This document shows, one piece after another, positions 48,544 to 57,118 of a DNA stretch of 64,000 bases. The stretch covers positions 248,001 through 312,000 of the forward strand of contig JADJRC010000008.1 in assembly GCA_016712415.1 (NCBI GenBank), read 5' to 3'. A program made the position numbers and the translations under genes. The notes beneath the pieces were generated by a model, which was not told the DNA's origin, made no database searches, and saw only the letters and a program-made list of their open reading frames with translations. Source of the DNA: Lewinellaceae bacterium (lineage in GTDB: Bacteria > Bacteroidota > Bacteroidia > Chitinophagales > Saprospiraceae). Positions within the stretch are counted from its first letter, which is position 1. Every line of letters begins with the position of its first letter.

Positions 48544-51500
48544 CTATGCCCAGCCAAACCAACGAACAGGCCCTCGAAGCCGCCCTCGAAAAACGCCTCA
48601 CAGGAACCTGCCTGAAGAACTTCGAGCGCAGGGTGTGACCGGCGATGTCACCGAACGGGCTGAATTGTACCGTGGTGGCAATGGCTACTATATTGGCAAG
48701 CCTTCGGATTTCAGTGCCAAGTATGCCTTGGATGAAACCCGTTTCTGGCATTTCTGGAAACCACCCAATCGGAAGAATTAGCCAAACACCAAAAGCAGCC
48801 GGACTGGAAACTGAAAATACTGGAACGTTTTGACCGCATGGTGAAAAAGTACGGCATCATCCGGCTGTTGCGGAAAGGGCTGGAAGTGGATGATGCCCAT
48901 TTTACCCTGTTGTACGTGTTGCCCCTGGCTTCCAGCAGTCCATCGGTGAAAGACAATTTTGAACGGAATGAGTTCAGCGTTACCCGGCAGGTGCGGTATT
49001 CCCTGAACAATACCATGGAAGAGATTGACATGGTGCTGTTTGTCAACGGTCTGCCTTTTGCCACCATGGAATTGAAAAACCATTGGACAGGCCAAAACGC
49101 CAAGGTACACGGACAGAGCCAGTACAAATTCAAACGCGACAATACCCAACCCTTGCTGCAATTCGGTCGCTGCATCGTGCATTTAGCCATAGATACTGAT
49201 GAAGCCTACATGACCACCAAATTGGATGGCAGAGGCACCTTTTTCCTGCCCTTCAATCTGGGGAACAACTTCGGCAAAGGCAATCCGCCCAATCCCATTC
49301 GGGCACAAAACATCCTACTTCTGGGAAGATGTTTTTCCCGCCAAAGCGTCGCCAACATCATTCAACATTTCGTCCGTTTTGATGGCAAGGACACCGATCC
49401 GCTGGGCAAAAGACCTTGTATTTCCCCGTTACCACCAATGGACGTGGTGCGAAGGCTCATCGCCGATGCCAGCAAAAAGGGCGTGGGGCAGACCTATTTG
49501 ATCCAGCACTCCGCCGGCTCCGGCAAGTCAAATTCCATCACCTGGGCCGCCTACCAACTCATTGAAACCTATCCTGAAAGCGAGTACCCCCGGCAGCAGG
49601 GGCATCACAACCCGTTGTTCGATTCGGTGATGGTGGTCACCGACCGGCGGCTGTTGGACAAGCAACTCCGCGAGAACATCAAAGAGTTTTCCGAGGTCAA
49701 AAACATTGTCGCCGCAGCCTATTCCTCCAAGGAATTGAAAGAACACTTGGAGAGCGGCAAAAAGATCATCATCACCACCATCCAGAGTTTCCGTTCATCG
49801 TGGACGGCATTGCCGACCTGAGCGACAAACGCTTTGCGGTCATCATCGACGAGGCCCACAGCAGCCAAAGCGGCTCCGCAGCCGACAACATGAACCGCGC
49901 CATGGGCAACAGCGGCGCCGAAGAAGAAGACCCCGACCCGCAAGACATGATCCTCGAGGTCATGCGTTCGCGCAAAATGCGCGGCAATGCCTCCTACCTG
50001 GCGTTCACGGCCACGCCGAAAAACAACACGCTGGAAAAATTCGGCGTGAAACAGGAGGATGGCAGTTACAAACCCTTCCACCTGTACTCCATGAAACAAG
50101 CCATCGAGGAAGGCTTTATCCTCGATGTGCTGGCCAATTACACCACCTACAAGAGTTACTACGAGATCGAAAAATCCATTGAAGAAAATCCTTGTTCGAT
50201 ACCGCAAAGGCGCAGAAAACGGTTGAAAGCGTATGTGGAAACACATGAACAGACTATCGCAACCAAGGCCGAAATCATGCTTGATCACTTCATCTCAAAT
50301 TGGTCAATACCAAAAAGTTGAAGGGGAAAGGCGAAGGCTATGGTGGTAACCAAAGCATCTGAATCAGCCATTCAGTATTACTGGGCACTCCGCAGGATTT
50401 TGAGATCCAAAGGCAATCCGTTCAGCATACTTATTGCGTTTTCCGGCAAAAAAAAGTCGACGGCGAAGAATTCACCGAAGAAACGATCAACGGCTTCCCG
50501 AAAAAGATACCCGCGACAAATTTGATGAAGATGAATACCGGATACTCGTGGTCGCCAACAAGTACCTGACCGGGTTCGACCAGCCCAAACTGACGGCCAT
50601 GTATGTCGATAAAAAAGTTGCAGGGCGTTTTGGCGGTACAGGCACTCTCCCGCTTGAATCGCTCAGCCGATAAACTGGGCAAGAAGACCGAAGATTTCTT
50701 CGTGCTGGATTTTTCAACTCCACCGATGATATCAAAACCGCCTTTGATCCCTTCTACACGGCGACTTCGCTCAGCAAAGCAACGATGTGAACGTACTGCA
50801 CGAACTCAAAGGCAACCTGGATGAAGTCGGCGTGTATGAATGGTCGGAGGTGGAAGATTTCGTAGAAAAATACTTCCCAAAGGCGTAGATGCCCAATTGC
50901 TGAGCCCAATCATTGATGTGCCGCCGAACGGTTCGTCGTTGGCCTGGGGCTGGACGAAAAAGAAAAGGCCGATTTCAAAATCAAGGCAAAGCAGTTTGTG
51001 AAAATTTACGGTCAAATGGCTTCCATCCTGCCCTATGAGGTAGTGAATTGGGAAAACTGTTTTGGTTTCTGAAATTCCTGATTCCCAAGTTGGCCATCAA
51101 AGACACAACTATCGATGCCATGGACGAATTACTAAATTCAGTTGATTTGTCCACCTACGGGTTGGAGCGGTGAAACTGAACACCACCATCGAGTTAGATG
51201 CCACGGAAACCGAAATTGATCCGCAAAATCCAAATCCGCGCGGTGCTCACGGCGGCGACGAACAAGAAGACCCATTGGACCTGATTATCCGGAGTTTCAA
51301 CGAGCGCTGGTTTCAGGGCTGGGAAGCCACCCCGGATGAGCAGCGGGTGAAGTTTGTCAATATCGCCCAGAAAATGCGGGCGCATCCGGACTTACCAGTG
51401 AAATACGCCGAGAACCCGGATTCCCAAAATGCGGATATTGCCCTGAACAAATGTTTAATGAAGTGATGGCCCAAGAGCGGAAAAACGAACTGGATCTGTA

Positions 51501-51575
51501 CCGGTTGATCGCCAAGGATGATGCTTTCGGGTGGCGATGCTGGATACATTGAAGCGGGTGTTGGGGGTGGGGTAA
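48544..51575 (+). CDS. hsdR: Type I restriction endonuclease/translocase subunit (many frameshifts)
   Basis: About 1,010 residues, ATG at 48544 (MPSQTNEQALEAALEKRLTG). The nuclease domain has FATMELKNHWTGQN (E-x-K). Motor: Walker A-like LIQHSAGSGKSNSITWAAY, VMVVTDRRLLDKQL, ITTIQSF, DEAD-box IIDEAHSSQ, FTATPK, VVANKYLTGFDQPKL and a VQALSRLNR-type motif. The C-terminal helical part ends VLGVG at TAA 51573-51575. At least eight single-base breaks (near 48620, 48770, 49800, 50195, 50310, 50455, 50650, 50720, 50870, 51170, 51460). It is separated from hsdS by the insertion element but lies on the same strand. Confidence 0.86.
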
Positions 51576-51636
51576 AATAATGTTAGTTTATTCGGTACCG
51601 GTACTTAATATATTTAAAAAAAAAAATGTAGGTAAT

Positions 51637-52597
51637 ATGGATATTGAAATTAACGACCCCGCCTATCTTGAAACCGCACTCAAAAGTTTGCTGGGGCAAC
51701 TGAGTCACAAATTAATCCCTAATTGGAGCGATTCTTTAAAAAAGGCTGCAACACAAGCAAACAATGTAATTAAAGCCTCAAAACATTTAAGCCAAAAAGG
51801 CGATTGGCAGTTTTGAGTATGTTCAATAATGTTACTATAACAGCAAACTCATAATGCATTTGAGAAAGTTGTGCAACTAGTTCAAAATGAAACATAAGCA
51901 AAAATTTGACATTACTGTTTGATAAACTATATAATGAAATTATCAAAAACTTAGTTGACTTAATAAAGGTGTTCGACATTTATTATTTTGAAGATAATAT
52001 TACTCATAAAAGCCAGATGGATTCCTGGATTTCTGAAGTTAATCAGAATAGAAATAGGGCTGCATCAATAGTTAAGGATGCTGAAAAGATTTTGGCAGAT
52101 ACCAAAACATCCGCCGCTAAAATCGCAGTCGAACATTATAAACGATTTTTGGCAAAGAAAGTCGCAATTTTTCAATTTTCTCTTGGCTTGGTTACTGCAT
52201 TGTTAGTCACTAGCAGCACTTATTGCAATTGGCATATGGTTTTTACCCGAAATCCCGCAAGATGCTTTGGGGGGTAAGATTGCCGAAATTATCTTTTAAA
52301 AATCGTCATCATATCAGGGCTGTTTTATTTGATTGCGCTTTTTGCACGTAACTATCGGGCAAGTAAACACAACGCAATTCTCAATAAGCATAGACAAAAT
52401 GCTTTGAAAACTTTTTTGATTTTTACCACCTCCGTACAAGAAAACGACCTACAGACCAAAACGCCATACTGCTAAAAGCAACTGAAGTCATTTTTTCCAA
52501 TCAACCTACCGGATTCATGCCCGACTCAGGAGATGGTGATATGTCTCCCAAGATTATAGAGATATTTAAAAACTTCCCTGCATCTGCCGGAAAATAA
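51637..52597 (+). CDS. Hypothetical two-helix membrane protein of the restriction locus (frameshifted)
   Basis: About 318 residues from ATG 51637 (MDIEINDPAYLETALKSLLG). The soluble N-terminal part is helical (FDKLYNEIIKNLVDLIKVFD; then ASIVKDAEKILADTKTSAAK). It has two membrane helices: VAIFQFSLGLVTALLV with AALIAIGIWFLPEIPQ, and KIVIISGLFYLIALFARNY. The tail ends PKIIEIFKNFPASAGK. Breaks occur near 51816, 51895, 52230, 52300 and 52440. No named family is recognised. It begins 61 bp after hsdR in the same direction. Confidence 0.6.
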
Positions 52598-52692
52598 CCG
52601 TCACTCACTCTCAAACCCTTATCCTCCCTACCCCCACCACTACCTCACCGGCGCTTTTTGAATAGGTATTTCATCAACACAACTTCAATACC

Positions 52693-53526
52693 ATGAAAAT
52701 CAAGATCGATAAAATTGTAAACCACCCTATCGAGTTGTCAGGTACCTGAGTGACGATATCTTCGAGTTCAAGATCGATACCGGTAACCTGTTTGAAAAGA
52801 CGTTCCAGGAGTTTCTGGAAAAAGCAAAGGAAGGCACCCACCGTGATATTGCTTTCATCGACAATAATATCCCGCGCGGTAATTTGACCCAAATCGGCAC
52901 TCCGGGAGGAACTGGTCCAAAACAAACCTGACCCCATATCTACAAGGCAGAAAGTTACTACACCAACGGACAAAAAATTGTTATCGCTGGTCAAAACCGA
53001 CAAAGGCTATGAAATCGGGAAGCACCACAGCCTTCAGTACTTTGCCGGCAGTTTTTACAACTCTATTGGAGTTCCCAGCCTGAAACTGGAAAGTTTTCAA
53101 CTGGAGACCTATCAGTTAAAAGAAATAGCCGAGACTGAAATGCTTGAAGAACTGTCCGCCGTGGAAATAATCAGGATTCCCACCCTCCACGATTCCGATT
53201 TCGACTATATCGAAGCGCGCTTTGTTTACCCCTTCACCTACCACTTCAAATTCAACGGCATTGAAATTTCAAGAACAGAGGGCTATCCCCTGCCCAACCT
53301 GGATACCATTTCGGTCGAAATCATCCAGGCCTTAAAACCCAAAGTCCTCAAATGTTGCCGGAACTGCACCCATTTCAAGTACAGCGGAATGTCATACGAC
53401 ATGAGCGGCGGAAGAGCCGGATACTGTAATGTATTCACCGAAAGACTTGATAAAGAACACGCCCGGGAGGCTGTCACCAACATCTGGCAATGGTGCGATC
53501 ATTTCAAACAGAATGAGCGGATTTAG
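52693..53526 (+). CDS. Uncharacterised protein with C-terminal Cys cluster (frameshifted)
   Basis: About 277 residues, ATG 52693 (MKIKIDKIVNHPIEL, then YLSDDIFEFKIDTGNLFEKTF). The intact second half (from ~52980) contains KGYEIGKHHSLQYFAGSFYN and YIEARFVYPFTYHFKFNG. It ends with a compact Cys cluster KCCRNCTHFKYSGMSYDMSG ... GYCNVF ... WQWCDHF, a likely zinc or iron-sulfur site (C-C-x2-C ... C ... C). Breaks near 52745 and 52930. The family is unknown to me. Last plus-strand gene before the DGR. Confidence 0.55.
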
Positions 53527-53576
53527 GTGGTGGGTTGTAGGCTGTCCCATATTCAACAAAACATATCCCCTCCGCT

Positions 53577-53602
53577 CAAAAAAATTCGAGGGCTGCGCCC
53601 TG
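53577..53602 (-). terminator. Terminator of DGR target gene 1
   Basis: Minus strand: AGGGC-GCA-GCCCT hairpin, then CGAATTTTTTTG. It ends the ~135-nt GC-rich 3' untranslated region downstream of VR1, which resembles that of VR2. Confidence 0.7.
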
Positions 53603-53735
53603 TTGACCCGCTCTCGCCTTGCTCCGCGCTGCTTACTTCGCTTCGCCGTCGGTCGTCCCTCCCTCCTTACTCGCTTCGTCGCAGCGCATCGCGTTTTCTT
53701 TGCTCACAGGAAAGCCGGAGTGGCAGACCAACTGA

Positions 53736-54470
53736 CTACAGGGACAAAGCAAGGCGGAAGCCAATGCCGCTGAGGCGATACCCCGGCGCGTAGTAGTAGC
53801 GATAGGCGGCACGGCAAAACAGCGCCGAGTTGAGCCAACTGCCGCCGCGGTTCACGCGGTACGAACCCCGATCTGGGTGGCCTATCCAGGCACTGCCGTC
53901 TTCCGGTGCACCTTTGTAATCACTGTGCCAGTCGTCTTCGCACCACTCCCACATTCCCGCTCATATCGTGGATACCCAACTGGTTCGGTTGCTTTTGCCC
54001 GACGGGCTTTGTCTCGCTCCCGCTGTTGCCCGTAAACCAACCCACATCTTTAAGCCGGTCGCTACCCGCGTATTTGTACCCTTCCGTATGATATTTGCCC
54101 CCGCGCGCGGCATACTCCCATTCAGCCTCCGTCGGGAGGCGGTAGAAATGACCTGCCGGGCGAGTATCATTTGTCAGATCATTCAATCGCTTGATAAACC
54201 CCTGCGCATCGTCCCACGATACCTTTTCCACAGGGCGATCATCCCCCTGAAAATCGGAAGGGTTTTCACCGTTCATTACTGCCTTCCACACCGCTTGCGT
54301 TACCGGGTATTTCCCGATGTAAAACCTGAAACTGTCACCTGGTGCTGCGGTTTTTCATAGGACGCTGCCTCTGTATCGTTATCCGGGCTGCCCATTTCAA
54401 AGGCCCCGCCCTCGACCGGGATCATCCAAAATTCACAGCCTTTGACGATTTCTTTGTGCGGGTCAGTCAT
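53736..54470 (-). CDS. DGR variable protein 1 (FGE-sulfatase/C-type-lectin fold)
   Basis: About 244 residues from ATG 54470 (MTDPHKEIVKGCEFWMIPVE). FGE-sulfatase family landmarks: GGAFEMGSPDNDTEAASYEK, VTQAVWKAVMNGENPSDFQG, RPVEKVSWDDAQGFIKRLN, YRLPTEAEWEYAARGGK, LGIHDMSGNVWEWCED. The C-terminal ~42 residues are the variable region: G-S-Y-R-V-N-R-G-G-S-W, then LNSALFCRAA, YRYYYAPGYRLSG, IGFRLALSL, stop TAG. Two indels are present (near 54305; and a missing T near 53955 between GNV and WEW). Members of this fold used by DGRs are ligand-binding displays, not sulfatase activators. Last gene of the cassette, 180 nt after the TR. Confidence 0.85.
53739..53868 (-). repeat. DGR variable repeat VR1
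   Basis: 130 bp, same length as the TR and aligning without gaps. 19 substitutions, every one at a position that is A in the TR (ACG to TCG, AAC to TAC/CTC/AGC/GGC, AAT to TTT/TAT, CAG to CTG, GAG to GGG). All non-A positions are identical. The invariant 3' end (GGCTTCCGCCTTGCTTTG, then TCCCTG) is the likely IMH-type anchor. Confidence 0.93.
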
Positions 54471-54479
54471 GGTTGTTAG

Positions 54480-54649
54480 ATCTGAAAATTCAAAAGATGA
54501 AGCGGCAGGTCTTTCGACCCCCGAGTCCACGGGGCTACTAAACCGCCGCTTCGGCCCCGAAAAATCAGGGCTTTTTGTCCCACACCCCAAAGGTTGAAGG
54601 AGCAGGACAATCGCCTGTTCAGTGGACGCCATCCGGCTTTCCTGTGAGC
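54480..54649 (-). ncRNA. Putative structured 3' part of the DGR TR-RNA
   Basis: Between the TR and target gene 1. Outer stem AGCGGC (54501-54506) with GCCGCT (54545-54550) encloses two hairpins: GGTC-TTTC-GACC (54508-54519) and CCCCG-AGTCCA-CGGGG, a three-way junction. Another hairpin (GCCCTGATTTTTCGGGGC, minus strand) lies next to it. In the Bordetella phage DGR the spacer 3' of the TR is needed for cDNA priming, so an analogous role is inferred. Nearest the TR is a 17-nt element found inverted after both VRs. Confidence 0.5.
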
Positions 54650-54651
54650 TG

Positions 54652-54781
54652 CAGGGACAAAGCAAGGCGGAAGCCAATGTTGTTGTTGCGATTCTCCGGC
54701 GTGTTGTTGTTGCGATAGGCGGCACGGCAATTCTGCGCCGTGTTGTTCCAACTGCCGCCGCGGTTCACGCGGTTCGTACCC
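54652..54781 (-). repeat. DGR template repeat (TR)
   Basis: 130 bp, minus sense. Read in the VR frame it gives G-T-N-R-V-N-R-G-G-S-W-N-N-T-A-Q-N-C-R-A, then A-Y-R-N-N-N-T-P-E-N-R-N-N-N and IGFRLALSL. Eleven AAC/AAT codons sit at the variable positions, the signature of a DGR template. It starts immediately at the stop codon of the reverse transcriptase gene, so TR and RT share a transcript. It is itself out of any intact gene. Confidence 0.95.
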
Positions 54782-55778
54782 TATGGCGATTGACCTTTAA
54801 GGCGTAAAAGTAGGTTTTTTCGCAATGTCCAGGTATCGGCGTGACGGGTAAAAGCGAGGAGTGGCAGTGCGTGGCGCTGGCACCGGGATTCACTCCATAT
54901 TCCGCTGTGGTAGTTATCGTCCACCGTTTGCATTTTTCGCAAAAAACGCTGTTTGCTTTTTGCAGCAACCGGAGTATGATGCGGAAAAATATGGTACCCC
55001 AAAAATGGAAGGCCATTTTACATTGGTTCAATACCTCCGGTTTGAGTTGGCAACGCAGGTCGTTTGGATATAATCGGTAATGGACTCAAAATCTTTTCAA
55101 TCTGAATTTGTCAGGATGCCACAACACCATGTCGTCCATATACCCACATAGGCTTTGACCCGCAGCCGTTCTTTGATAAAATGATCCAACCCCAGTGAGA
55201 TAATGGTTGGCGAAATATTGGCTCGTCAGGTTGCCGATGGGCAGCCCACGCACTGGGTATGCCTCGTAACTGTCGATGATTTTGAAAAAATTTGTGACAC
55301 GATGCGGTCTTTGAACATCCGGGCCAGTTGGTCTTTTATGATGTTGTGGTGTACGGTTTCAAAGAATTTGCGTATGTCCAATTTCAAAACCAGGTATTAC
55401 CGTTGCTGAACATCCGCGCACGCGACAGCGCCGCATAAGTACCTTTATCTTTTCGGCTTGCGTAGCCGTCAAATATCTGAGCACGCTCGAAATAGACGTG
55501 ACAGATGTTCATCAGGGCATGATGCAGCACTTGTTCAGAAAATGCGCTGGCACATATCTTCCTCTCCTTCGGTTCGTAAACCTTGAAATACCGGTACGCT
55601 CCAACTGCGACCTCGCCGCTCAAAATCTGTTCGCGAAGTATTGGCACATGGCGCTCTATCCTGAAAAAATAGTCCAGTACTTCCTTCGAATACCGCTTCC
55701 CTTTGGCCGCTTTCCACGCCGCAAGGCGAGGTTGTCGGGGTCTGCCACTCGTTCGATCAGTCTTTCAACCCTTTTCAT
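54781..55778 (-). CDS. DGR-type reverse transcriptase (frameshifted)
   Basis: About 332 residues from ATG 55776-55778 (MKRVERLIERVADPDNLALR, then YSKEVLDYFFRIERHVPILR). Motifs: GAYRYFKVYEPKERKICASA; FSEQVLHHALMNICHVYFER; GYASRKDKGTYAALSRAR; LDIRKFFETVHHNIIKDQL; RGLPIGNLTSQYFANHYL, where IGNLTSQ is the DGR version of the intron QGxxxSP motif; catalytic KAYVGYMDDMVLWHPDK (YMDD). Thumb: FPHHTPVAAKSKQRFLRKMQ. Stop TAG 54781-54783 touches the TR. Several indels (near 55705, 55395, 55290, 55185, 55000). It makes adenine-mutagenised cDNA from the TR RNA with its accessory protein; start overlaps the HRDC gene by 14 nt. Confidence 0.92.
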
Positions 55779-56197
55779 CCGACGGGTTTGACTGAAAATA
55801 ATGACCGTATTTTTCTATTTTCTTTTCGCCGACACCTTCCACTGCACTCAATCCGGCAGGTGTAATAACCTCCAATTTTGCTATAGCAGCCAGTTCCCCG
55901 TCGGTGAACACCACATATGCCGGCACTGATTCCGCCTCGGCTACGCGCTTGCGGATGTCGCGTAGTGCAGCAAAACGCTTGAACGTAGCCTCATCCAAAA
56001 CTTGCCGGTAATCCACCCTTTTGACGCTCGCGTTCACTGGAAGCGACGTCATCCAGATATTTGATACAAAAGCACCACGATGTCCCCTGCAATTGGTTTT
56101 CAACCTGCAATATTTTTCTCGAGCGCAGGAACACGTTCATCTCATCAGCCAGCATCTCTCCGCCCATGATTGGAATGGTATAGAATTTTATCTGCAT
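55765..56197 (-). CDS. HRDC-domain DGR accessory protein (frameshifted)
   Basis: About 143 residues from ATG 56195-56197 (MQIKFYTIPIMGGEMLADEM, then NVFLRSRKILQVENQLQG). The C-terminal ~70 residues form an HRDC domain: FKRFAALRDIRKRVAEAESV, PAYVVFTDGELAAIAKL, SAVEGVGEKKIEKYG. HRDC proteins replace or supplement Avd in a known subset of DGRs, presumably as the nucleic-acid-binding partner of the RT. One break near 56065-56090. The stop TGA lies inside the start of the RT gene (shared GATGAAAAGGGTTGA), indicating translational coupling. Confidence 0.8.
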
Positions 56198-56212
56198 GTT
56201 AAAAACCGGTTT

Positions 56213-56242
56213 TTTTAAAAAAAATTTGGGGCCAAGCCCCAA
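56213..56242 (-). terminator. Terminator of DGR target gene 2
   Basis: Minus strand: TTGGGGC-TTG-GCCCCAA hairpin followed by ATTTTTTTT. It lies between VR2 and the HRDC gene start at 56197, so the HRDC-RT-TR unit either has its own promoter in the ~15 nt beyond the T tract or is expressed by read-through. Confidence 0.85.
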
Positions 56243-56334
56243 TTCAGTCCCTCGCCCCCTTCGCTGTGCTGCGCCGTCGGGTCGTCCCTCCCCTCCTCGC
56301 TTGCACCGCTCCGGTGGCTCGTTTTTCTTTTTGC

Positions 56335-57088
56335 TCACAGGAAAGCCGGAGTGGAGCGCCCATCTGCCTGCAGGGACAAAGCAAGGCGGAAGCCAATGAA
56401 GTTGTAGCGGAAACCCCGGCGTGAAGTTGCCGCGAGAGGCGGCACGGCAAAACCGCGCCGTGCTGAGCCAACTGCCGCCGCGGTACACGCGGTACGAACC
56501 CTCTCAGGCCCTTGGGGTCTGTAACTATGCCCGTTTTTTACACTTTTCGTAATATTCAGTGCCCCCATGCCAGTCTTCGCACCACTCCCATACGTTACCA
56601 CTCATGTCGTAGATGCCCAATTGGTTCGGCTGTTTTTGCCCGACAGGCTTTGTCTCATTTCCGCTATTGTTCCAAACCAACCTACATCTTTGAGCCGGTC
56701 GCTGCCTGCGTACTTGTAGCCTTCCGTGAAGTATTTGCCACCGCGGGCTGCGTATTCCCATTCGGCCTCCGTCGGAAGGCGGTAGTCTCGCCCGGTCAGG
56801 CGCCGCAATTCAGGCAGGAATTTTTGGTGATGTCGTCCCACGATACCCGCTCCACAGGACGGTCATCCCCCTGAAATTCGGAAGGGTTTTCGCCGTCCAT
56901 CACCGCCTTCCACACCGCTTGCGTCACGGGATGTTTCCGATGTAAAATGGAGACCGTCACTTTGTGCACAGGCCGACAGGCATCCCAGAGGTCGCCGTGT
57001 TCGTCGCCCATATCGAAGTGCCGCCTTCGACGGGGATCATATCGAAGGGGATAGGGAGGTTGGGTAGTGGTTGGGAGTGGATTTGCAT
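56335..57088 (-). CDS. DGR variable protein 2 (FGE-sulfatase/C-type-lectin fold)
   Basis: About 250 residues from ATG 57086-57088 (MQIHSQPLPNLPIPFDMIPV). Landmarks: GGTFDMGDEHGDLWDACRPV, VTQAVWKAVMDGENPSEFQG, RPVERVSWDDITKKFLPELR, DYRLPTEAEWEYAARGGKYF, DMSGNVWEWCEDWHGG, then the variable end: GSYRVYRGGSWLSTARFCRA, ASRGNFTPGFRYNF, IGFRLALSLQADGRS, stop TGA 56335. Breaks near 57040, 56985, 56820, 56670 and 56520, plus one extra C inside VR2. About 80% similar to variable protein 1 in the constant region. It starts 30 bp after the Roco-TIR stop, so the sensor-like protein and the TIR protein share an operon. Confidence 0.85.
56371..56501 (-). repeat. DGR variable repeat VR2
   Basis: 131 bp. Aligned to the TR it shows 20 substitutions, all at TR adenines (AAC to TAC, CTC, AGC, GGC, TTC; TAT to TCT; CAG to CGG; AAT to TTT; GAG to GGG), and one inserted C after the GGGTTT codons. 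The insertion breaks the frame at the last variable block, and removing it gives FRYNFIGFRLAL. It is probably a consensus error. VR1 and VR2 differ from each other at many of the same codons. Confidence 0.92.
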
Positions 57089-57118
57089 AGCCAAGTGGGG
57101 TTTTATTTGGTGAAGGCC

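Noticed and set aside
54300..54725. Extended variable protein 1 starting inside the TR
   Set aside because: The upstream frame reads through the TR and structured RNA with a low-complexity translation. The ATG at 54468-54470 gives the normal FGE start and leaves the TR non-coding.
55384..55778. Group II intron maturase or retron RT
   Set aside because: No intron domain V/VI or maturase domain and no retron msr-msd were seen. The IGNLTSQ motif, adjacent TR and A-biased VRs specify a DGR.
53736..57088. Genuine sulfatase-activating (formylglycine-generating) enzymes
   Set aside because: The fold is shared, but no sulfatase gene is nearby and the C-terminal region is under DGR diversification, which fits a ligand-binding display.
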